From the NCBI GenBank assembly GCA_023251695.1, contig JAHEYE010000236.1, positions 1-5,542 of the forward strand: DNA of 5,542 nucleotides, in the 5' to 3' direction. Below, piece by piece: positions 1 through 5,542 of this stretch; position 1 is the stretch's first letter, and each line of letters begins with the position of its first letter. The stretch comes from Sphingobacteriaceae bacterium. GTDB taxonomy: Bacteria; Bacteroidota; Bacteroidia; B-17B0; Aurantibacillaceae. A model generated the notes under the pieces. It was given only the letters and a program-made list of their open reading frames with translations, searched no databases and was not told the DNA's origin. The translations under genes were made by a program, and so were the position numbers.

Positions 1-421
1 TGAAGATACTGATATTCAAATTCAATTGGATAAATTGGAAAACACTAAACAACAGAACGCAGGTGAAAACACAAGTTTAACGCCGGCAAAATCTGAAACA
101 TCGTTTGATGATTTCAGTAAAATGGATATCCGCACCGGAACAATTCTTGAAGCAGAGCGCGTCCCAAAAACAGATAAATTATTAAAATTAAAAATTGATA
201 CGGGCATTGATAAACGCATCGTGGTGAGCGGCATTGCCGAATGGTATAAACCTGAAGATATTATCGGACAACAAGTAAGTGTTTTGGTAAATCTTGCTCC
301 ACGTAAAATAAAAGGAATCGAAAGCCAGGGCATGATCTTAATGGCCGAAAACAATAAAGGAGAGCTCAGTTTCGTTTTACCAAGTAAACCTGACATGAAT
401 AATGGTTCAATCATTAAATAA
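1..421 (+). CDS. metG: Methionine--tRNA ligase, C-terminal part (5' end outside window)
   Basis: This is the tail of methionyl-tRNA synthetase, the cytoplasmic enzyme that charges tRNA-Met with methionine. The frame is open from the left edge (first full codon at base 2) to TAA at 419-421, so about 139 residues are visible and the catalytic core and anticodon-binding domain lie outside. The first 34 codons are a polar linker (EDTDIQIQLDKLENTKQQ) like the one joining the core to the appended domain. From about base 104 comes an EMAPII/Trbp111-type OB-fold tRNA-binding domain, with the typical strings FSKMDIRTGTI, KLLKLKIDTG, VVSGIAEWY and NLAPRKIKGIESQGMILMAE. It ends with NNGSIIK, as MetRS proteins of this phylum usually do. 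A stand-alone CsaA-like protein starting at TTG 26 is unlikely, because the frame continues upstream with MetRS-like linker. The last 20 bases overlap the next gene. Confidence 0.93.
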   Translation, partial: EDTDIQIQLDKLENTKQQNAGENTSLTPAKSETSFDDFSKMDIRTGTILEAERVPKTDKLLKLKIDTGIDKRIVVSGIAEWYKPEDIIGQQVSVLVNLAPRKIKGIESQGMILMAENNKGELSFVLPSKPDMNNGSIIK

Positions 422-1223
422 AATTTTTATTTTTCTTTTCTTCACAGCTTCACTTGACGTGTTTTCGCAAAGTAATGCAGATAACGTTTTCAGGCCTAAG
501 GAATACAAAGATTCCAAACAGTTTGAAAATTTCTATAAACGGCGCAATGCAATTTCTAAATGGCAGATCAATCAATTAAAAAACGGGGCGCTCGTAGTCC
601 GTTTGCAAACCAACAAAACCTTGATTGAAGGGCTTCGGAAAATGGGCAAGGCCGATTTAGCCACGCAAAAAGAACAAGAAATAATGGCTTTTAATAAAAA
701 CATGGTGATGGCCTTTACCAGATATTATAATTTTTCGAAAGTTTATTTCTTTTTTAGCACGAACAGCGATACGCTTTTAAAGGGCGCAAGAAGCGGTATT
801 TTTTTGGATACAAATCTGATTGTTAACCCTGAAATTGAAATGAAAGAAAGTTTTTATTTGCTGGCCGAAAGGGATGATGTTTACAATTCTTCCATCGGCT
901 TTATAAGGGAAGACACAGCTAAATTTGTAAAAGAAAACGGGAATGCCTCAAAAGATGCTTCACTTGTAATAAAAAACAAATATGGTCATCAACTTAAAGA
1001 TCCTTTCCCTTTTTTTGTCACCAACAAAAGCACCATCACAGGAACCCCGATAGTAAATGTTATGATTGGCGGGGTCATAATTCCGGTAGCCGTGGAGAAA
1101 AAAAACAGACTGGAAAGACATTATGCCTATGTAAGCAGTTTAAATAAGTATTTTACCAAGTTCCATTCAGAATATACAAATTATGAGGTAAACGACCCCG
1201 AAATCAAGCCTTTTCTCTATTAG
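402..1223 (+). CDS. Secreted protein of unknown function, 273 aa
   Basis: I do not recognise a family. The protein starts with a clear signal peptide: MVQSLNK, a hydrophobic core IFIFLFFTASL, then a likely cleavage near DVFSQ/SN at about residues 22-23. The start is well fixed: ATG 402 is the first start codon after an in-frame TGA at 396-398, and it gives the complete signal peptide. No lipobox cysteine is present, so a periplasmic or exported soluble protein is more likely than a lipoprotein. The mature part is lysine- and asparagine-rich, with a helical-looking, charged segment (about residues 45-105) followed by a stretch with short beta-like segments (FPFFVTNKS, GTPIVNVMIGGVIIPVAV at about 201-228). 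No further membrane span, repeat or sorting domain is visible. The start overlaps metG by 20 bases, so it is probably co-transcribed and perhaps translationally coupled to it. No ribosome binding site is visible. Confidence 0.85.
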   Translation: MVQSLNKIFIFLFFTASLDVFSQSNADNVFRPKEYKDSKQFENFYKRRNAISKWQINQLKNGALVVRLQTNKTLIEGLRKMGKADLATQKEQEIMAFNKNMVMAFTRYYNFSKVYFFFSTNSDTLLKGARSGIFLDTNLIVNPEIEMKESFYLLAERDDVYNSSIGFIREDTAKFVKENGNASKDASLVIKNKYGHQLKDPFPFFVTNKSTITGTPIVNVMIGGVIIPVAVEKKNRLERHYAYVSSLNKYFTKFHSEYTNYEVNDPEIKPFLY

Positions 1224-1243
1224 GATTACCAATTCCTACCTTA

Positions 1244-1275
1244 TTTGCGTTTTAAGTTTTGTTTCTTTATCTTTA
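1244..1275 (+). promoter_or_regulatory. Bacteroidota-type promoter for the metalloprotease
   Basis: TTTG at 1244-1247 is followed after 20 bases by TATCTTTA at 1268-1275. This matches the phylum's housekeeping promoter pattern (TTTG, 19-21 bases, TAnnTTTG) except for the last base of the -7 box. Transcription would start around 1280, leaving a leader of roughly 15 AT-rich bases before ATG 1296. It sits in the only sizeable gap upstream of the metalloprotease, just after the stop of the preceding gene. I see no terminator hairpin in this gap, so read-through from upstream is also possible. Confidence 0.5.
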
Positions 1276-1295
1276 TTTAGATAAAATTTTATTCT

Positions 1296-3542
1296 ATGAA
1301 AAAACTTTACATTTTATTGACCATTTGTTCGCTGAACACTTTTTCATTTGCCCAAAACAATGAGAAGATTTGGACAAACATTTCAGAATCAAAAATCAGT
1401 CCGAAAGGTCACCGCGAAATTATTCCTCAAAAATATGAGACTTTTAGTCTGGATATAACTGCGCTGAAAACCAAACTGGCGACTGCACCAATGGATAAGT
1501 TAGTTCCAATCGACCAATCCAATTGCATTATCACCTTGCCAAATGCCAATGGGAAAACACAATCTTTCCGTGTTGTTGAGGCGCCTGTAATGGAAGCGCC
1601 TTTGGCAAATGCATATCCTCAAATTAAAACCTATTCAATCCGTGGTATCGATGATGTTTACGCAAATGGTAAAATCGATGTTAACGAATTTGGTTTTCAT
1701 GGAATGATCCGCAGTATAAACGGAAATGTTTTCATTGATCCTTTTTGTCGGGGTAATGTAAACGATTATATTGTTTATTATACCAGCGATTTCAAAAAAG
1801 ACCCTTCGCAAATGTTACCTGAGGTTGGTGTACTTGAGAACAGCGAATATAAAATGGGCGTAGGCGTTCTATCGCCACCTGCAATTTGCGTTGGTGCTAA
1901 CTTGCGCACTTATCGTTTAGCGGTGGCCTGCACAGGAGAATATGCTGTAGCTGCTACCGGTCTTCCTGCTCCTACTGTTGCGCAAACATTAGCAAAAATC
2001 GTTACCAGTGTTAACCGTGTTGATGGTGTTTACGAAACCGATGTTGCTGTGAGAATGGTTTTAGTAGCAACTGAAACTGCTGTTGTTTTTACAAATTCGG
2101 CAAGCGATCCGTTTACAGGTAACAATAATGCCAGTATATTAATAAATGAAAGTCAAACTGTTTGTAATGCAAATATCGGAGGTGCAAATTACGATATTGG
2201 ACATACGTTTAGTACGGGCGGCGGCGGTCTTGCGCAATTAGGTTGTGTTTGTAGTGCCTCTAATAAAGCACGAGGAATCACAGGAAGTCCGACTCCGGTG
2301 GGTGACCCTTACGATATTGATTATGTTGCGCATGAAATGGGACATCAGTTTGGGGGTAATCATACTTTCAACGCTGTTACAAATTCATGCAGCGGTAACC
2401 GTAATGCATCTACATCAGTTGAACCCGGAAGCGGAATTACTATAATGGCTTATGCCGGAATTTGTGGAACAAATGATTTAGCACCAAACAGTATCGCTTA
2501 TTTTCATGCGATAAGTTATGATGAAATTGTAAACTTTACCAATACAGGCGGTGGTAATGCTTGCGCTGCTACTACAACTACAGGAAATAATCCTCCCGTT
2601 GTTACAGGTGCGGTTACTTATACCGTTCCTAAATCTACACCATTTACTTTAACTGGTTCTGCAACCGATCCGAATGGTGATCCTTTAACATACTCTTGGG
2701 AAGAAACTGATCCCGGTGCTGCAGGCGCTAACTGGAACTCGGGTAACAAACCTTATTTCATGACTTATACGCCAACCGCTACTCCTTCACGCACATTTCC
2801 AAAGCTGAGTGTAATTTTAACCGGAAACTTAACCGGAACAAAAGGGGAATATTGTCCGGGCACAGCGCAAACATTAAATTTCCGTTTAACAGCACGCGAT
2901 AATAAAATGGGCGGTGGCGGCGTATGTTATTTAAACCAACCGCTTGTTATTTCTAATGCAGGTCCGTTTAATATTACTTATCCGAACTTAACAGGTGTTA
3001 CATGGGCAGGCGGTTCCTCGCAAACCATAACATGGAATGTGAATGGTACAGATGTGAGTCCTGTTTCCTGCGGAACTGTGGATGTTTTAATTTCCTATAA
3101 TAGCGGAACCACATTCAGTACTTTAATGGCAGGCGTACCAAATACCGGAACTTTGAACATAACGGTTCCTACACCAACCGCAACAATTAATACCTGTAGG
3201 ATAAAGGTACTTTGTCCGACTAATATTTTCTTCGATATCAACGATAACAACTTTACCATCACAACTGTTACAGGCATAAGTGCATTATCAAACAATAACA
3301 ATTTAGGTTTATCGGTTTATCCGAATCCGTTTAATGAAAGTATTACAATTAAAGCAGCGAACATTAGCGACGAAACATTACTTACCATTACAGATGTTTT
3401 AGGGAAAGTTCTGAAGTCGGAAAAGCTTTCAGGAAACACTCTTAATAAAGAATACGATTTAGGAAGTTACCACAGTGGCATTTATTTTGTAACCCTCAAA
3501 ACCAAAGATCATCAATCGGTAGCGAGAATAATTAAGCAATAA
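1296..3542 (+). CDS. Secreted reprolysin-like zinc metalloprotease with T9SS sorting domain, 748 aa
   Basis: An exported zinc endopeptidase of the metzincin type (M12B/reprolysin-like family common in Bacteroidota). In order: a signal peptide (residues 1-19/20, KKLYILLTICSLNTFSFAQ); a propeptide-like region (about 21-195) with the family-like FRVVEAPVMEAPLANAYP and IKTYSIRGIDD; a catalytic domain from about 200 (LRTYRLAVACTGEYA). The zinc site is H346-E347-M-G-H350-Q-F-G353-G-N-H356, the full HExxHxxGxxH, and the Met-turn is ITIMAYAG with M384. From about 433 there is a beta-sandwich-like module (ATDPNGDPLTYSWEE, 456-470), then a second one, about 554-656, with SSQTITWNVNGTD and IFFDINDNNFTIT. 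The C-terminal type A sorting domain (about 672-748) starts LSVYPNPFNESITI and ends GIYFVTLKTKDHQSVARI, which directs export by T9SS with cleavage or anchoring at the surface. ATG 1296 is the only start after an in-frame TAG at 1278. The gene has its own promoter and terminator, so it is probably monocistronic. The substrate cannot be deduced. Confidence 0.93.
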   Translation: MKKLYILLTICSLNTFSFAQNNEKIWTNISESKISPKGHREIIPQKYETFSLDITALKTKLATAPMDKLVPIDQSNCIITLPNANGKTQSFRVVEAPVMEAPLANAYPQIKTYSIRGIDDVYANGKIDVNEFGFHGMIRSINGNVFIDPFCRGNVNDYIVYYTSDFKKDPSQMLPEVGVLENSEYKMGVGVLSPPAICVGANLRTYRLAVACTGEYAVAATGLPAPTVAQTLAKIVTSVNRVDGVYETDVAVRMVLVATETAVVFTNSASDPFTGNNNASILINESQTVCNANIGGANYDIGHTFSTGGGGLAQLGCVCSASNKARGITGSPTPVGDPYDIDYVAHEMGHQFGGNHTFNAVTNSCSGNRNASTSVEPGSGITIMAYAGICGTNDLAPNSIAYFHAISYDEIVNFTNTGGGNACAATTTTGNNPPVVTGAVTYTVPKSTPFTLTGSATDPNGDPLTYSWEETDPGAAGANWNSGNKPYFMTYTPTATPSRTFPKLSVILTGNLTGTKGEYCPGTAQTLNFRLTARDNKMGGGGVCYLNQPLVISNAGPFNITYPNLTGVTWAGGSSQTITWNVNGTDVSPVSCGTVDVLISYNSGTTFSTLMAGVPNTGTLNITVPTPTATINTCRIKVLCPTNIFFDINDNNFTITTVTGISALSNNNNLGLSVYPNPFNESITIKAANISDETLLTITDVLGKVLKSEKLSGNTLNKEYDLGSYHSGIYFVTLKTKDHQSVARIIKQ

Positions 3543-3561
3543 CCTTATTTGCTTGTGATTT

Positions 3562-3588
3562 AAGCCCTGCATTTGCAGGGCTTTTTTT
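3562..3588 (+). terminator. Intrinsic terminator after the metalloprotease gene
   Basis: A perfect 9-bp stem AAGCCCTGC (3562-3570) / GCAGGGCTT (3575-3583) with loop ATTT is followed by an uninterrupted T run (3582-3588). It begins 19 bases after the metalloprotease stop and separates it from the lipid kinase gene. This is a textbook Rho-independent terminator for + strand transcription. Confidence 0.9.
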
Positions 3589-3602
3589 ATTATTTACCTT
3601 TG
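3572..3602 (+). promoter_or_regulatory. Bacteroidota-type promoter for the lipid kinase, overlapping the terminator
   Basis: TACCTTTG at 3595-3602 is an exact TAnnTTTG -7 box. TTTG at 3572-3575 lies 19 bases upstream, the expected spacing for the -33 box. The -33 box falls in the loop and first stem base of the preceding terminator hairpin. Only five bases (GTACT) separate the -7 box from ATG 3608, so the transcript would have almost no leader. No Shine-Dalgarno sequence is present. Confidence 0.62.
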
Positions 3603-3607
3603 GTACT

Positions 3608-4498
3608 ATGTCGCGAAAACTTTTATTTATTATTAACCCCCGTTCCGGAAAAAGGAATTCAGGGAAAATAATCGACATAATTAATAAAACACTTAAAGGA
3701 AAGATTGCTTATGAGATCGGGCTTTGGACCACTATCGATGATTTCAATGTTCTGGCAAAAAAACTGAAAGAAGAAAATTTTACAGATGCCATTGCTGTTG
3801 GTGGGGATGGTTCGGTTAATCTTGTTGCAAAAACCATTCTAAAAACCACGCTTATTCTTGGAATTGTGCCGGCTGGTTCAGGAAACGGATTAGCGCGTTC
3901 CTTAGGAATATCCATGAATACAAAAAAAGCCTTAGGCCAGATTTTGAATAGTAAAATAGAGATCATTGATTCAGGAGAGGTTAATGGCAATTCCTTCTTT
4001 TGCACAAGCGGTGTTGGTTTTGATGCGCATATTGGAAATTTATTTGCCAATCTGCCCAAGCGCGGATTAAAAACGTATATCCGATTAATCAGAAAAGAAT
4101 TGTTCAGGTACCAGTGCGAGAATTATATTGTAATAGCCAATGGAGTTGAAATAGACAAAACAGCATTTTTCATTACAGTTGGAAACGCTGGACAATTCGG
4201 AAATAATTTTTATATGGCACCGGGCGCCAAAGTGAATGACGGTTTGTTCAATGTGGTTATTGTAAAACCTTTTCATATTATTCCAGGGCTACTAATGCTC
4301 TTGAAAATTTTATTCCGTAAAGCACACAAAAGCAAATTCATTGAAACAATGGCTTGCAGTGAACTGATTATTAAGAGAAAAACCGAAGGAAGCGTCCATT
4401 TTGATGGGGAACCTCATGTTTTGGGACCAGAACTCCGGTATAAAATATGGCCCAAATCGCTCAAGGTGATTGTGGGTGATGTATTCGACGGGGTGTAA
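3608..4498 (+). CDS. Diacylglycerol/lipid kinase family protein (YegS/DgkB-like), 296 aa
   Basis: An ATP-dependent kinase of the DAGK catalytic-domain superfamily, which phosphorylates diacylglycerol or related lipids (including sphingoid lipids in some members) at the inner face of the cytoplasmic membrane. Visible hallmarks, in order: LLFIINPRSGK at the N terminus (residues 5-15); nucleotide-binding GGDGSVN (65-71); PAGSGNGLAR (88-97); TSGVGFDAHI (about 133-142), opening the C-terminal beta-sandwich lobe; and HFDGEPH with D266-G267-E268, the catalytic DGE motif. The length of 296 residues is normal for bacterial members. The protein has no signal peptide. One hydrophobic patch (IIPGLLMLLKILF, about 224-236) could help membrane contact. 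ATG 3608 is the only sensible start, giving a full N-terminal motif. Its substrate (diacylglycerol recycling, sphingoid base or other lipid) cannot be decided from sequence. The next gene follows after 24 bases in the same direction, so the two may be co-transcribed. Confidence 0.92.
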   Translation: MSRKLLFIINPRSGKRNSGKIIDIINKTLKGKIAYEIGLWTTIDDFNVLAKKLKEENFTDAIAVGGDGSVNLVAKTILKTTLILGIVPAGSGNGLARSLGISMNTKKALGQILNSKIEIIDSGEVNGNSFFCTSGVGFDAHIGNLFANLPKRGLKTYIRLIRKELFRYQCENYIVIANGVEIDKTAFFITVGNAGQFGNNFYMAPGAKVNDGLFNVVIVKPFHIIPGLLMLLKILFRKAHKSKFIETMACSELIIKRKTEGSVHFDGEPHVLGPELRYKIWPKSLKVIVGDVFDGV

Positions 4499-4510
4499 AA
4501 AATTTATACG

Positions 4511-4518
4511 TAACTTTA
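4511..4518 (+). promoter_or_regulatory. Possible -7 promoter box before the deacetylase-like gene
   Basis: TAACTTTA matches TAnnTTTG except for the final base and ends four bases before ATG 4523, the same arrangement as in front of the lipid kinase. No TTTG or TTG is found 17-23 bases upstream, so the promoter is weak or absent and the gene may instead be read from the lipid kinase promoter. Confidence 0.25.
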
Positions 4519-4522
4519 CAGG

Positions 4523-5542
4523 ATGTGCAGATTTTTGCTCATCATTCCATTTGTTTTTTTTTCTTTTTTGCTTCGCTCGCAAACTAATAGCATTTGTGTT
4601 TTAGATCTTACTAAAAAAAATGCTGAAACAACTAATGGAAATTTATTTTCTCTCTCACATATTCTTAAATCAGGCGGTTTTTCTTATTCCGTTACCGATT
4701 CAGTAAATTTTGCAGTTAAAAATAATATTCTTCTCACTACGGGTAATATTGAAACGACAACATTCAACACACCGGAACGCGATTCTATCAAACAGTTTAT
4801 CAGAAAAGGCGGTATTCTGATTTCTACCAATAACAAGGATAATAATCTTGACAGTATTTTCGGAATTTCCGGAACCTTGTTTAGTTACAACAGGTTTTAT
4901 TTAAATTTTAAAACTGCTTATGATGTAAACGGAATTTTTAAATTATTTGATGAACCCGAAGAAAAACAAATCCGTTTTGGCGATACTGCTGATTATACCA
5001 CTTGTATAGGCACAAGGGCTTTTACCTGCAACACTGCCGATACTTTAGCTTTATATGAAACCAATGAAGTTGCCGCAACGCATAATAAATTTTATGCGGG
5101 ACACACATACATGATAGGCACGCAGTACAAAGAGATTATTTTACGGACGCAAGTAAAGCAAGATTACGGCGCCAGTCGGAAATTCTCGAATGGATTTGAG
5201 CCTGCCCAGGATGTTTATACTTTTTTTATTGGCGGTATTATCAGGAAACATTTGCCTTATGTTGTAAATAAACATACGGCACCCTGTAGTTTTAAGGCCG
5301 CGCTTGTGTTGACACACGATGTGGATGCGACAACCTCTATTGGTATGATTAAAGATTATGCCAGTTATGAAAAAACGAATGGTATTTCAGCAACCTATCT
5401 TGTTACAACGCATTACATGCACGATAAATTAGCCAAGAATTTTTTCGACGGCTACGAGGAGGATATTTCTTATGTTTTTGAAAAAGGTCACGATATACAG
5501 AGCCACAGCGTTTCACATGTCCCGGATTTCGACATTCAGAGT
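4523..5542 (+). CDS. Secreted polysaccharide deacetylase-like protein, N-terminal part (3' end outside window)
   Basis: The frame is open for 340 codons from ATG 4523 to the right edge with no stop. ATG 4523 is the only ATG after an in-frame TAA at 4511-4513 and gives a signal peptide: MCRFLLIIPFVFFSFLLRSQ, cleavage probably near S19/Q20. Residues about 21-245 are not a family I can name with certainty. The stretch NNILLTTGNIETT followed by DSIKQFIRKGGILIST resembles glutamine-amidotransferase-like Rossmann domains (inference). From about residue 257 (FKAALVLTHDVDATT) a NodB/CE4-like deacetylase domain begins: T264-H-D266-V-D268 corresponds to motif 1 and GHDIQSHSVSH (322-332, with H328 and H332) to the metal-binding HxxxH motif 2. 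Such enzymes remove acetyl groups from N- or O-acetylated sugars of polymers in the envelope or outside the cell. Motifs 3-5 lie beyond the window, so activity and substrate are undetermined. It follows the lipid kinase by 24 bases and may share its transcript. Confidence 0.82.
   Translation, partial: MCRFLLIIPFVFFSFLLRSQTNSICVLDLTKKNAETTNGNLFSLSHILKSGGFSYSVTDSVNFAVKNNILLTTGNIETTTFNTPERDSIKQFIRKGGILISTNNKDNNLDSIFGISGTLFSYNRFYLNFKTAYDVNGIFKLFDEPEEKQIRFGDTADYTTCIGTRAFTCNTADTLALYETNEVAATHNKFYAGHTYMIGTQYKEIILRTQVKQDYGASRKFSNGFEPAQDVYTFFIGGIIRKHLPYVVNKHTAPCSFKAALVLTHDVDATTSIGMIKDYASYEKTNGISATYLVTTHYMHDKLAKNFFDGYEEDISYVFEKGHDIQSHSVSHVPDFDIQS

Noticed and set aside
22..414. Open frame of 130 codons on the - strand
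   Set aside because: It lies entirely antisense to the conserved MetRS tRNA-binding domain and its translation has no recognisable family features; a shadow frame.
26..421. Stand-alone tRNA-binding protein starting at TTG 26
   Set aside because: The frame continues upstream to the window edge with a linker typical of MetRS, so the TTG is an internal leucine codon.
1281..1292. Palindrome ATAAAATTTTAT before the metalloprotease start
   Set aside because: A perfect 12-base palindrome made only of A and T is expected by chance in this AT-rich gap; there is no second copy to support an operator.
2245..2445. Small + strand frame inside the metalloprotease
   Set aside because: It overlaps the zinc-binding region in another frame, with no start signal or recognisable product.
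3709..4059. 116-codon - strand frame opposite the lipid kinase
   Set aside because: It is antisense to the conserved GGDG and GSGN motifs and has no promoter or plausible product.
4310..4582. 90-codon - strand frame spanning the lipid kinase end and the gap
   Set aside because: It covers the DGE motif region and the signal-peptide codons of the next gene on the opposite strand; the coding signal is clearly on the + strand.
1..5542. Search for a novel multi-gene, defence, mobile or RNA system
   Set aside because: No direct-repeat array, terminal inverted repeats, transposase or integrase, tRNA-like fold, or toxin-antitoxin-like small gene pair was seen; all sizeable coding frames are accounted for.

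Overview
The window looks like ordinary chromosomal DNA from a member of the Bacteroidota. The evidence is AT-rich coding, intergenic boxes resembling the Bacteroidota promoter (TTTG, about 20 bases, TAnnTTTG), no Shine-Dalgarno sequences before the start codons, and a secreted metalloprotease ending in a type IX secretion (T9SS) C-terminal sorting domain. Genus cannot be told from the sequence alone. All five genes are on the + strand, two of them cut by the window edges.

Layout: (1) bases 1-421, the 3' end of metG (methionyl-tRNA synthetase), carrying its appended OB-fold tRNA-binding domain; (2) 402-1223, a secreted protein of unknown function whose start lies inside the metG 3' end (20-base overlap); (3) a 72-base gap with a good promoter candidate, then 1296-3542, a reprolysin-like zinc metalloprotease with signal peptide, propeptide, HExxHxxGxxH catalytic domain, beta-sandwich-like modules and T9SS sorting domain; (4) a strong intrinsic terminator at 3562-3588, overlapped by the promoter of the next gene; (5) 3608-4498, a YegS/DgkB-type diacylglycerol/lipid kinase; (6) a 24-base gap, then 4523 to the right edge, the N-terminal 340 codons of a secreted protein that enters a polysaccharide-deacetylase (NodB/CE4-like) domain.

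The genes form probably three transcription units: metG plus the unknown secreted protein, the metalloprotease alone, and the lipid kinase with the deacetylase-like gene. Three of the four genes whose starts are visible encode exported proteins and the lipid kinase acts at the membrane, so the loose theme is the cell envelope and secretion. I see no pathway linking them. There are no RNA genes, mobile elements, CRISPR arrays or defence genes, and no intergenic stretch exceeds 72 bases. I found no convincing novel multi-gene system. The points most worth a second look are the promoter overlapping a terminator, the start codons placed so close to promoter boxes that the mRNAs may be leaderless, the unknown secreted protein, and the unassigned N-terminal region and altered metal motif of the deacetylase-like protein.
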